Under the pieces are notes generated by a model. The model made no database searches. It was not told the origin of the DNA and saw only the letters and a list, made by a program, of their open reading frames with translations. 10,960 bases of DNA, from the NCBI GenBank assembly GCA_047611125.1, contig JBLFXH010000103.1:1-10960 (forward strand), in the 5' to 3' direction. This DNA comes from JABDJZ01 sp047611125 (GTDB taxonomy: Bacteria; Bacteroidota; Rhodothermia; Rhodothermales; UBA10348). Made by a program: the position numbers and the translations under genes. Below are positions 1 through 6,709 of this stretch, piece by piece. Each line of letters opens with the position of its first letter. The stretch's first letter is position 1.

Positions 1-35
1 GGCGCCCTAATTCTGCTCGGTCTCTTAGCCGTCCT

Positions 36-41
36 TATAAC
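36..41 (+). promoter_or_regulatory. possible -10 element of the HhH lipoprotein gene
   Basis: TATAAC lies about 37 nt before the ATG at 78, in a stretch that is more A+T-rich than the surrounding genes. It resembles a -10 hexamer. No good -35 hexamer sits 16-18 nt upstream (TTCTGC at 11-16 is too far away and a poor match). This is a weak guess from sequence alone. Confidence 0.25.
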
Positions 42-55
42 ACATTCACGCTTCT

Positions 56-70
56 CCGTGTCTGACACGG
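56..70 (+). promoter_or_regulatory. small perfect hairpin in the 5' leader of the HhH lipoprotein gene
   Basis: CCGTGT (56-61) and ACACGG (65-70) form a perfect 6-bp stem with a three-base loop, ending 7 nt before the ATG at 78. The gene has no recognisable SD sequence, so this hairpin occupies the place where a ribosome would bind. It could tune translation, or it could be a small operator-like palindrome. No T-run follows, so it is not an intrinsic terminator. The function is inferred. Confidence 0.35.
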
Positions 71-77
71 CCCCTTA

Positions 78-749
78 ATGAAAGCCTACCTGTTGACTTT
101 TGCCCTCGTTCTCGCCGGATGCGCTGGCACTACCTCCGAGGAGGCCCCGGCCGCTGATACGGTTCCCGCTGCCGCGCCTGCTGCCGCGGCGTCATCAGCG
201 CCCCTGAACGCCAATCTTTCGGGCGAGGAGGCTCTCGCCGCCTCCGAGCAGATCTCGGCAGAGTTGGCCGCTGCCATCGTGGCCGGCCGGCCCTACGCGA
301 GTGCGCTTGATCTGGAGGCCATCGTCGCAGCCAACGCCCCCGATGCCGATCGTGTTGAGCTATATGCAGCCGTCTGGGTCCCTCTCAATCTGAACACGGC
401 TTCGGGTGAGGAGATACTGCTTACGCCGGGAATAGGAAGCCGCATGGTCCGCGAGTTTCAAGAGTACCGTCCCTATGTGGGCATGGCGCAGTTCAAGCGC
501 GAGATGGGCAAGTACGTGGACGAGGCGGAAGTGGAGAGAATGAGTCGCTACGTATACGTGCCGATTGATCTCAACACGGCCACGGCTGAAGAAATCCTGG
601 CCGTCCCGGGCGTGGGAGACCGGATGAAGCACGAGTTCGAAGAGTACCGTCCGTACGTTTCGATGGATCAGTTCCGCCGGGAAATGGGCAAGTACGTGGA
701 CGATGACGAGGTTGCCCGCCTTGCCCGGTATGTCGAAATTCGCAACTGA
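78..749 (+). CDS. helix-hairpin-helix repeat lipoprotein
   Basis: This is a predicted 223-residue secreted lipoprotein. It has a short hydrophobic signal (residues 4-14) and a lipobox LAGC with Cys15 as the anchor. An Ala/Pro/Glu-rich low-complexity linker follows (about 20-41). The rest is made of roughly 60-residue units. Units 2 (101-160) and 3 (161-219) are close copies, each with an LNTA motif, a helix-hairpin-helix loop (TPGIG at 116-120, VPGVG at 176-180), an EYRPYV segment and a REMGKYVD segment. Unit 1 (about 42-100) keeps the PLN and RPY landmarks but has lost the hairpin glycines. The LNTA plus PGIG pattern matches HhH domains of the ComEA/T2SS-K type, which usually bind DNA without sequence preference. 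Whether this protein binds DNA at the cell surface is inference. No SD precedes the ATG, which is the only start that gives a full signal peptide. It may be co-transcribed with the gene 32 nt downstream. Confidence 0.85.
   Translation: MKAYLLTFALVLAGCAGTTSEEAPAADTVPAAAPAAAASSAPLNANLSGEEALAASEQISAELAAAIVAGRPYASALDLEAIVAANAPDADRVELYAAVWVPLNLNTASGEEILLTPGIGSRMVREFQEYRPYVGMAQFKREMGKYVDEAEVERMSRYVYVPIDLNTATAEEILAVPGVGDRMKHEFEEYRPYVSMDQFRREMGKYVDDDEVARLARYVEIRN
201..737 (+). repeat. three tandem 180-nt coding units (HhH repeats)
   Basis: Copies lie at 201-377 (degenerate), 378-557 and 558-737, each encoding about 60 residues. The last two are similar at DNA level: GAGTACCGTCC recurs at a 180-nt spacing (470-480 and 650-660), as does ATGGGCAAGTACGTGGACGA with one flanking difference. 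The exact 180-nt period suggests intragenic duplication, and the decay of copy 1 suggests that the copy 2/3 duplication is the more recent or is kept similar by selection or recombination. Confidence 0.8.
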
Positions 750-781
750 TCGACTCTTTTAGCAGCAATCCCGATCACGGC

Positions 782-2068
782 ATGACGCACCCCGATCTCC
801 TCATCCAGGGAGGAACCCTCCTCGACCCCGAATCCGGCACTACCCTTCGGGCCGACGTGCTCATCAAGAACGGTACCATCACCGAGATCGGAAGCGGGCT
901 TATGGCCGACGGGGTTCCGGTTCTAGATGCCACGGACAAGATGGTTTCTCCCGGATGGATGGACATGCACGTCCACCTGCGGGAGCCCGGCCAGGAGCAC
1001 AAGGAGACCATTGCATCGGGATGCGCGGCTGCGGCCTTTGGCGGGTTCACGGCGGTGGCCTGCATGCCCAACACGTCGCCCGCCATTCACACGCGGGACG
1101 TGGTCGAGTTCATCATCGACCGCGCGTCAAAGACGGCTGTGGATGTCTACCCGATTGCTGCGGTCTCCATGGACCGCGCCGGGAAGAAACTGACCGAGAT
1201 GGCCGACTTGGTCGATGGCGGAGCCGTTGCCTTCAGCGATGACGGGACGCCGGTCAGCGATTCGGGACTCATGCGCACGGCGCTTGAGTATTCCTCAATG
1301 CTGGGCCGGCCCATTATCAACCACATGGAGGACCTCACCCTCAATCCGCATGGACACATGCATGAGGGCGAAGTCTCGACCCGTCTGGGCCTCCCCGGCA
1401 TTCCGGGGCTGGCCGAGGAGGTGATGATCGCGCGGGACATTCTCATCGCCGAGGCGACAGGCGGACACGTGCACGTGGCCCATATTTCAACCGGTCGAGC
1501 GGTTGAGTTGGTACGCGATGGCAAGGCGCGCGGTATCAACGTCACCTCTGAGGTGTGCGCGCATCACTTCGCCCTTACAGACGAAGCGGTTGCCGAGCAC
1601 GACTTCGATACGCACTACAAGATGCATCCGCCTCTTAGGCCTCAGTCCGACGTGGACGCCATGAAAGCGGGCCTGGCCGATGGCACCATAGATGCGATCT
1701 GCACCGACCATGCGCCGCACGCCTCGTTCGAAAAGGAAGTAGAGTTTATTGCGGCCCCGTTCGGCATCCTGGGTCTGGAGACGGCCTGGGGGCTGACCGG
1801 GCGAGAGCTTGTTAAGCCGGGCGTTCTCTCGGCAGCCGAGGCCGTTCGAAAGATCACATTTGAACCCCGCCGGATCATGGGGATTCCCCAGGCGCGGGTT
1901 GAGGTCGGGGCACCGGCCAATCTGACGGTGTTCGATGCCACGACGGAATGGACCTTCGATGCCAAAGACATCAAGTCCAAGAGCCGAAATACGCCATTTG
2001 TCGGTGACCAAATGGTGGGCAAGGCGTGGGCCGTCTACAACAAAGGGCGCCTGGTGGAGAACGGCTGA
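782..2068 (+). CDS. pyrC: dihydroorotase, type I
   Basis: Cytoplasmic amidohydrolase that reversibly cyclises N-carbamoyl-aspartate to dihydroorotate, the third step of de novo pyrimidine synthesis. The 428 residues form an amidohydrolase (TIM-barrel) fold. Metal and substrate motifs are intact: DMHVHLREPG (His63, His65, Arg67), FSDDG (Asp153), NHMED (His181), AHIST (His234) and CTDHAPH (Asp309, His310, His313). An Asp in FSDDG, where other amidohydrolases have a carboxylated Lys, and the length of about 425 residues are typical of type I (PyrC of Gram-positives and Aquifex), not the shorter E. coli type. The C-terminal GAPANLTVFD segment is the usual closing beta-sandwich. The start has no SD; ATG at 782 places the first beta strand (LLIQGGTLLD) as in relatives. 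Its stop overlaps the ddl start by one base (TGATG), implying translational coupling. Some type I homologues are inactive partners of aspartate carbamoyltransferase, but this one keeps every ligand. Confidence 0.95.
   Translation: MTHPDLLIQGGTLLDPESGTTLRADVLIKNGTITEIGSGLMADGVPVLDATDKMVSPGWMDMHVHLREPGQEHKETIASGCAAAAFGGFTAVACMPNTSPAIHTRDVVEFIIDRASKTAVDVYPIAAVSMDRAGKKLTEMADLVDGGAVAFSDDGTPVSDSGLMRTALEYSSMLGRPIINHMEDLTLNPHGHMHEGEVSTRLGLPGIPGLAEEVMIARDILIAEATGGHVHVAHISTGRAVELVRDGKARGINVTSEVCAHHFALTDEAVAEHDFDTHYKMHPPLRPQSDVDAMKAGLADGTIDAICTDHAPHASFEKEVEFIAAPFGILGLETAWGLTGRELVKPGVLSAAEAVRKITFEPRRIMGIPQARVEVGAPANLTVFDATTEWTFDAKDIKSKSRNTPFVGDQMVGKAWAVYNKGRLVENG
2053..2059 (+). promoter_or_regulatory. 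Shine-Dalgarno of ddl, fixing its start at 2068
   Basis: GGTGGAG, inside the last codons of pyrC, stands 8 nt before the ATG at 2068. This favours 2068 over an in-frame ATG at 2026, which lies well inside pyrC and would add 14 residues without resemblance to a Ddl N-terminus. Confidence 0.6.
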
Positions 2069-3342
2069 TGTCGGTCCCGCCTCAGTTCGGAAAGGGCAGC
2101 GCGGCGCACGGGGTGCGGCGCGTGGGCGTTTTCTTTGGCGGTATCTCGCCGGAGCATGAAGTGTCGATCATCTCGGCCTTGCAGGCCATGGCCGCACTGG
2201 ATAAACACAAGTGGCTGCCGGTACCGATTTATGTGACCAAGAGTGGGGTCTGGTGGACGGGCGATTCCCTCCGGGACCCAGCCGTCTTCAAGCAGCCGCT
2301 TGTGGAATCGAATCGCGCTTTTCGCGTCAATCCCAAGCCCGGGGCCGGGAGAGGCCTGGTACTGGAGGCCTCCGGGCCGTCGGCATGGTATGCCCGTTCG
2401 CGCCCCGCCGTGCGCGTGGATGTGGTGCTGCCGATCATGCATGGCGGCGCGGGAGAGGACGGAAGCCTCCAGGGGCTGTTTGAAACGTTGAGCGTCCCAT
2501 ACGCGGGTAGCGGCCCGCTCGCTGCCGCGCTTGCCATGGACAAGGTTGCTGCGAAGCGCTGGGCTGCGGGCTACGACATTCCCCAGGCGTTTTTTTACGC
2601 CTTCAATGAGGCGAGCTGGCAGGGCAGTGAAGAAGCCATGCTCGACAGGCTGATCGAGACGGTCGGCCTCCCGTGCATCGTCAAGCCCGCGAGTCTAGGC
2701 TCCTCGATCGGGATTGCGCGTGCGGAGACCAGGGCTGAACTGAATGCGGCCGTCGAGGACGCCATGCGATACGATGCCTCCGTTGTGGTCGAGGAAGCGG
2801 TCGCGAATCTAAGAGAACTCAACTGCTCTGTTCTCGGACGAAAAGGGAACGCACGGGCTTCGGTTCTGGAAGAGCCGCTGTCCGGGGAGGCTTTGCTTTC
2901 GTTCCAGGACAAATACATGCGGGGGGGCGGCGCTGGCAAGGGCAAAGGGCAGCCGGGCGTACCCCTTGGCAAGGCGCCCGCCGCCGGAATGGCGTCCCTG
3001 GACCGGCAGATTCCAGCGGCGGTTTCTGACGCGCTCACAGATGATGTCCGCGCCCTAGCGGTCCGGGTTTTCGAGGTTTTCGATTGCCAAGGCGTCGTCC
3101 GCATCGATTTTCTGATGGACGGGACGACTGGCCGGGTGCTGTTCAATGAGATCAACACCATGCCCGGCTCGCTGTCTTTCTATCTATGGGAGCCTTCCGG
3201 CGTCCCCTTCGCAGCTCTTCTCACCGAAGTGATTGAGGCAGGGCTCGCCCGGCATCGAGAGAACGCAGGACGCATCCGGAGTTACGACGTCAACCTGCTC
3301 TCTGCGCGTGACCTCGGCGGACTGAAGGGCGCCAAAGGATAG
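2068..3342 (+). CDS. ddl: D-alanine--D-alanine ligase, enlarged form
   Basis: ATP-grasp enzyme that joins two D-alanines for peptidoglycan precursors in the cytoplasm. Motifs in order: GGISPEHEVS (24-33, with Glu29 matching E. coli DdlB Glu15), HGGAGEDGSLQG (125-136), PYAGSG (144-149), the ATP-binding KPASLGSSIG (206-215), VEEAV (241-245), a DKY segment (281-283), RIDF with Asp347, and NEINTMPG (360-367) with metal ligands Glu361 and Asn363. At 424 residues it is much longer than the usual 305-370. The extra length comes from a longer N-terminal half, an insert of about 30 residues after the Lys282-Tyr283 pair (glycine/lysine-rich, 284-313) and a C-terminal tail. The segment after the metal motif reads SLSFYLWEP, unlike the FTxxSxYP type of common Ddl. 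The Lys-Tyr pair corresponds to the position linked to D-Ala (not D-lactate) selectivity in DdlB/VanA, so D-Ala-D-Ala is the favoured product. Other D-amino-acid ligation is possible. Confidence 0.9.
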   Translation: MSVPPQFGKGSAAHGVRRVGVFFGGISPEHEVSIISALQAMAALDKHKWLPVPIYVTKSGVWWTGDSLRDPAVFKQPLVESNRAFRVNPKPGAGRGLVLEASGPSAWYARSRPAVRVDVVLPIMHGGAGEDGSLQGLFETLSVPYAGSGPLAAALAMDKVAAKRWAAGYDIPQAFFYAFNEASWQGSEEAMLDRLIETVGLPCIVKPASLGSSIGIARAETRAELNAAVEDAMRYDASVVVEEAVANLRELNCSVLGRKGNARASVLEEPLSGEALLSFQDKYMRGGGAGKGKGQPGVPLGKAPAAGMASLDRQIPAAVSDALTDDVRALAVRVFEVFDCQGVVRIDFLMDGTTGRVLFNEINTMPGSLSFYLWEPSGVPFAALLTEVIEAGLARHRENAGRIRSYDVNLLSARDLGGLKGAKG

Positions 3343-3345
3343 GCC

Positions 3346-4185
3346 GTGATACGGATTCTGGGCATACCGTACGACGCGTCTTCGTCCTTCACGCGGGGGC
3401 CTGCGAAAGGCCCCGACGCTATTCTGGAGGCGCTGCGGTCTCGGTCGGCGAACATGTGGTCTGAGTCGGGACTCGACCTCGGGCAGGCTCCTTGGGAGTT
3501 GGCCGGGGATGTCGAGTTCGCGCTGCCGGGAGGGACTCCGTGGAGCGGGGAGGAGTCGGCCGCGCAGGCGCGCGAAGCCGAAAGAAAACAAATCACGGAC
3601 CGCGTAGCCGCGGAGCTTAACGCCGGCAACCGCCTCCTGAGCCTCGGCGGCGACCACTCGGTTACGCTTCCCATTCTCCGCGCGTACGCCTCACGCTATC
3701 AGGACCTTACTGTTGTGCAATTGGACGCCCACACCGACCTGTACGACTCGTTCGAGGGTGATCGTTTCTCTCATGCCTGTCCATTCGCCCGCATCATGGA
3801 GGAGGGGTTGGCCTGCCGGCTCATCCAGTTAGGCGTCCGCACGCTCACCGGCCAGCAGGCGGCCGTTCGAGACCGCTATGGTGTCGAGACCTATTGCATG
3901 GTTGACGGTCCGCCACTCATGCCTAGTCTGACGGGTCCGGTGTACCTGTCGCTTGATCTGGACGTGCTGGACCCGGCCTTTGCGCCCGGGGTCTCGCATC
4001 ATGAGCCGGGCGGAGTGAGCACGCGCGATGTACTCGAATTGTTGGCGGGCCTGAAGGGAAGGCTGGTCGGCGCTGACATCGTCGAGTTAAATCCGGATCG
4101 GGATGTCCAGGAGGTCACCGCCATGGTTGCAGCCAAGTTCGCTCGGGAAATTCTGGCGATGCTGATCGCTTCCGATGACGCATAG
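3346..4185 (+). CDS. speB: agmatinase (ureohydrolase family)
   Basis: Binuclear manganese ureohydrolase of 279 residues. It probably hydrolyses agmatine to putrescine and urea, a polyamine route. Family signatures are complete: GGDHS (101-105, His104), DAHTD (127-131, Asp127/His129/Asp131) and SLDLDVLDPAFAPG (202-215, with ligands Asp204 and Asp206). Glu247 in VELNPDRD is the usual late conserved Glu. The FSHACPF segment (141-147) is of the agmatinase type; arginase has a different loop there. Guanidinobutyrase, proclavaminate amidinohydrolase and formiminoglutamase share this fold and cannot be fully excluded. The start is GTG at 3346, 3 nt after the ddl stop, with AAAGGA (3334-3339) as SD. 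The gene ends inside the modA start (11-nt overlap). No arginine decarboxylase is in the window, so the agmatine source is unseen. Confidence 0.85.
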   Translation: MIRILGIPYDASSSFTRGPAKGPDAILEALRSRSANMWSESGLDLGQAPWELAGDVEFALPGGTPWSGEESAAQAREAERKQITDRVAAELNAGNRLLSLGGDHSVTLPILRAYASRYQDLTVVQLDAHTDLYDSFEGDRFSHACPFARIMEEGLACRLIQLGVRTLTGQQAAVRDRYGVETYCMVDGPPLMPSLTGPVYLSLDLDVLDPAFAPGVSHHEPGGVSTRDVLELLAGLKGRLVGADIVELNPDRDVQEVTAMVAAKFAREILAMLIASDDA

Positions 4186-4975
4186 CGGATCTGCCCGGCC
4201 CATGGTCCGCCATCCGCGCTGGGCCTGCGGCCTGCTACTAGTGACGGTGATCTTGGGCGCGGCAGGGTGCGGGGCCGCAGGATGCCGGCCCGCGACCGCT
4301 CCGCCACTCCGGATTGCCGTTTCGGCGAATTTCTACCCTACGGCTCTGGAATTGGCTGGAGCCTATCAGGAGAAATCTGCGATTCGGCTTGAACTGATTC
4401 CGGGTTCCAGCGGGAAGCATGTCGCCCAGATTCGGGCTGGTGCCCCCTACGATGTCCTTCTTTCAGCAGATACGCTTCGGCCCGGGCTGCTTGCTCGGGA
4501 GGGCCTGGCCAGCCAGGCCTGGATTTATGCGGAGGGGATCCTTGTCGCGTGGTCTCCATTCGGTCCGACCCCGGCGGAGGCACGGGCAAGCCTCGGGAGC
4601 CCGCAGACCAGAGTAGCGCTGGCCAACCCCGACCTAGCACCGTACGGTCTGGCGGCACGCCAGGTGCTCGACGCGCTCGAGTCCCCCGCCACTCGCGTTT
4701 ACGGCGAGAACGTCTCGCAGGCTCGCCAATTCACCGAGGTCGGGAGCGTGCGGACGGGCCTTGTGGCGCTCGCTCAGATCCCGCCGGCTCGCCGGTCTGA
4801 AGTCTGGATGGTCCCAGACTCGCTGTACGGTCGCATTCTTCAGGCGGCGGTGATCCTGAACGAGACGGAGGCAGCCCAAGGTTTCCTTACGTTCATGCGG
4901 AGCAATCAGGCCGCGGCAATCATCCGCCGTGCCGGATACCGACTCGAAGCCGACTCCGCGACCGTTAGGGACTAG
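4175..4975 (+). CDS. modA: molybdate ABC transporter, substrate-binding lipoprotein
   Basis: Periplasmic molybdate (and tungstate) binding protein of 266 residues. A hydrophobic signal (about 16-30) ends in a relaxed lipobox AAGC with Cys32; a second GAAGC at 33-37 gives an alternative anchor. ModA landmarks follow: AVSANF (48-53) at the first anion-contact loop, PGSSGKHVAQI (76-86), PYDVLLSAD (91-99), NPDLAPYGLAA (151-161), GENVSQA (177-183) and PDSLYGRILQA (214-224). The ligand-contacting serines in SAN and GSSG and the LYGRILQ segment are the usual ones for the family. The gene begins within the agmatinase gene (ATG at 4175); a second ATG at 4202 would give a more standard signal length (MVRHPRW...), and neither has a good SD. 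Transcription must come from upstream because no intergenic space exists. It works with the modB and modC products encoded directly downstream. Confidence 0.92.
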   Translation: MTHSGSARPMVRHPRWACGLLLVTVILGAAGCGAAGCRPATAPPLRIAVSANFYPTALELAGAYQEKSAIRLELIPGSSGKHVAQIRAGAPYDVLLSADTLRPGLLAREGLASQAWIYAEGILVAWSPFGPTPAEARASLGSPQTRVALANPDLAPYGLAARQVLDALESPATRVYGENVSQARQFTEVGSVRTGLVALAQIPPARRSEVWMVPDSLYGRILQAAVILNETEAAQGFLTFMRSNQAAAIIRRAGYRLEADSATVRD

Positions 4976-4981
4976 TAGCGA

Positions 4982-5635
4982 ATGAATCCAGACATCCAAG
5001 CGGCACTTGTCACTCTGAGGCTGGCCGCGGTCACCACGGTCATACTCTTGGCCTTGGGGACTCCGCTGGCGTGGTGGTTGAGCCGGTCAAAGAGCCGGGT
5101 GGCCGTCGGGGTTGAGGCGTTGGTGGCCCTCCCGCTGATTCTGCCTCCGACCGTTCTGGGTTTCTACCTGTTGCTGCTTCTCGGGCGCGGAGGGCCGTTT
5201 GGGGAGGCCGGTCTCGCTTTCACGTTCTCGGGTCTCGTGATTGGGTCGATCATCTACTCGATGCCCTTCGTTGTCCAGCCCATTCAAGACGCCTTCCGGG
5301 CCATCGATCCGGACGCGTTGGACGTGGCCGCTACCCTAGGAGCCGGTCCTCTGGATCGCTTCTGGCACGTCGCATTGCCGCTGGCGCGCCCCGGCTTCAT
5401 CACGGCTGCGGTCCTGGGGTTTGCCCACACGGTCGGTGAATTTGGCGTGGTCCTGATGATCGGGGGATCCATTCCCGGGGAAACTCGCGTCCTCTCGATT
5501 GCGATTTACGAGCACGTCGAAGCGCTCAATACGGCCCGCGCCCACGCGGTTGCCCTGGGGCTAATGCTCTTCTCGTTTGTCCTCCTTCTGCTGGTCTACG
5601 GCCGCGGTGGACGCTTCAGATCGACCGTGCGATGA
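4982..5635 (+). CDS. modB: molybdate ABC transporter permease
   Basis: Inner-membrane permease of 217 residues, the usual ModB length. About five membrane segments are visible (roughly 8-33, 45-69, 81-100, 139-161, 187-207). The cytoplasmic coupling loop is the segment DVAATLG...W...LPLARPG (114-138), the EAA-like motif that contacts the ATPase. The segment GEFGVVLMIGGSIPGETR (152-169) followed by SIAIYEHVE is highly typical of ModB and separates it from sulfate or phosphate permeases. The ATG lies 6 nt after the modA stop, with a weak TAGGGA (4967-4971) upstream. It overlaps modC by 4 nt (ATGA). Confidence 0.94.
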   Translation: MNPDIQAALVTLRLAAVTTVILLALGTPLAWWLSRSKSRVAVGVEALVALPLILPPTVLGFYLLLLLGRGGPFGEAGLAFTFSGLVIGSIIYSMPFVVQPIQDAFRAIDPDALDVAATLGAGPLDRFWHVALPLARPGFITAAVLGFAHTVGEFGVVLMIGGSIPGETRVLSIAIYEHVEALNTARAHAVALGLMLFSFVLLLLVYGRGGRFRSTVR

Positions 5636-6684
5636 GCATCGACCTCAAACTCGCGTTGCCGGGCCTGCTCGATGTGGAACTGAGATTCCCGTCGGAGGGA
5701 ATCACCGCCGTCATAGGCCCGTCCGGCGCTGGGAAGAGCCTCCTTCTCCGTTCTGTGGCCGGTCTGGAGCCTGCGGTGGGGCACGTCCGAGTTGGAGAGG
5801 CGGTTTGGCTGGACGAATCAACCAACCGGCCCACCCATCAGCGCGCCGTGGGCGTGGTGTTGCAGCGGCCCGGTCTCCTTCCGCACTTGACCGTGCAGGG
5901 TAATCTGGAATTCGCCTTGAGGCGCCGCGGTGGCCGCGATGGCCTGAGTCTGCCAGAGGTCGCGAGGTTGCTAGGAATCGGAGATCTTTTGGAGAGGCGT
6001 CCCGGGCGGCTCTCTGGGGGAGAGGCGCAGCGCGTGGCCGTGGCGCGGGCGCTACTGACAGCACCTAGGATCCTGCTGCTAGACGAGCCCGTGTCCGCTC
6101 TGGATGGGGCGGCTCGGTCCGAAATCTTGTCTCTTCTGGTGCGAGTCCAGTCGGACACCGGGGTTCCGATGCTCTACGTAACTCATGACCTTGACGAGGT
6201 CGCCCGCATTGCCCACCACGTGGCCCTCTTGGAAGCCGGGCGGATTCTCGGGTTCGGAGCGCTTCAGGAGATGCTGACCCGCTTGGATCTTCCGTTGGCT
6301 CAGCGGGGAGATGCCGAGTCCGTCTTGACCGGCACCGTGTCCAGGTATGATTCGGGGACACGCGTCCTAACCGTGGCGACGACGGCGGGTGATTTCCAGG
6401 TGGTGTCGGATCCGGTGGCCGCGGCCACGCCAGTGCGCATCCGCATCAAGGCCCGCGACGTCTCGCTAACACTTGAGAGGCCCGGCCAATCAAGCATCCT
6501 CAATATCCTGCCCGTGAACGTGGAGGCCATCAACGGTGCGGATCAGAATAAGGCCGTGGTCCGTTTATCGGCTGGAGGAATCCCGGTGGTGTCCCACGTG
6601 AGCCATCTTTCCGTCGAAAGGCTTGGCCTCGCGCCAGGACTCGCACTGTTTATTCAGGTCAAGAGTGTAGCGCTGCTGGCCTGA
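5632..6684 (+). CDS. modC: molybdate ABC transporter ATP-binding protein
   Basis: Cytoplasmic ATPase of 350 residues that powers ModAB. Nucleotide-binding motifs: Walker A GPSGAGKS (29-36), Q-loop Gln78, signature LSGGEAQRVAVARAL (127-141), Walker B ILLLDEP (147-153), D-loop SALD (155-158) and switch His185 (THD). A C-terminal regulatory region (about 228-350) begins with a TOBE-like part and ends in a molybdate-binding mop segment starting around SSILNILP (287-294). This is the ModC arrangement, in which oxyanion binding can inhibit transport. The start ATG overlaps the modB stop in ATGA, with no SD, so translation is probably coupled to modB. A 25-nt gap without a visible terminator separates it from the next gene. 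Confidence 0.93.
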   Translation: MSIDLKLALPGLLDVELRFPSEGITAVIGPSGAGKSLLLRSVAGLEPAVGHVRVGEAVWLDESTNRPTHQRAVGVVLQRPGLLPHLTVQGNLEFALRRRGGRDGLSLPEVARLLGIGDLLERRPGRLSGGEAQRVAVARALLTAPRILLLDEPVSALDGAARSEILSLLVRVQSDTGVPMLYVTHDLDEVARIAHHVALLEAGRILGFGALQEMLTRLDLPLAQRGDAESVLTGTVSRYDSGTRVLTVATTAGDFQVVSDPVAAATPVRIRIKARDVSLTLERPGQSSILNILPVNVEAINGADQNKAVVRLSAGGIPVVSHVSHLSVERLGLAPGLALFIQVKSVALLA

Positions 6685-6709
6685 TCTCCCTATCGCCATT
6701 TCCCGCCAG

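Noticed and set aside
1487..2011. Antisense open frame (174 codons) across pyrC
   Set aside because: Shadow of a well-supported gene; no domain or SD.
2026..2067. Upstream in-frame start that would extend ddl by 14 residues into pyrC
   Set aside because: The added residues are a frame-shifted reading of the pyrC end, and ATG 2068 has a fitting SD and the TGATG overlap.
2587..2600. GCGT-T-run-ACGC looks like a small hairpin with a T-tract
   Set aside because: It is inside the ddl coding region, the stem is only 4 bp and the T-run is the loop, not the tail, so it is no terminator.
2595..3161. Long antisense open frame (188 codons) across ddl
   Set aside because: It lies fully inside a gene with unmistakable Ddl motifs, has a Ser/Thr/Arg-rich composition typical of the reverse of high-GC coding DNA, and shows no recognisable domain.
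3184..3657. Antisense open frame spanning the ddl/agmatinase junction
   Set aside because: Both + strand genes have full motifs here and the antisense product is low-complexity with many Arg and Pro.
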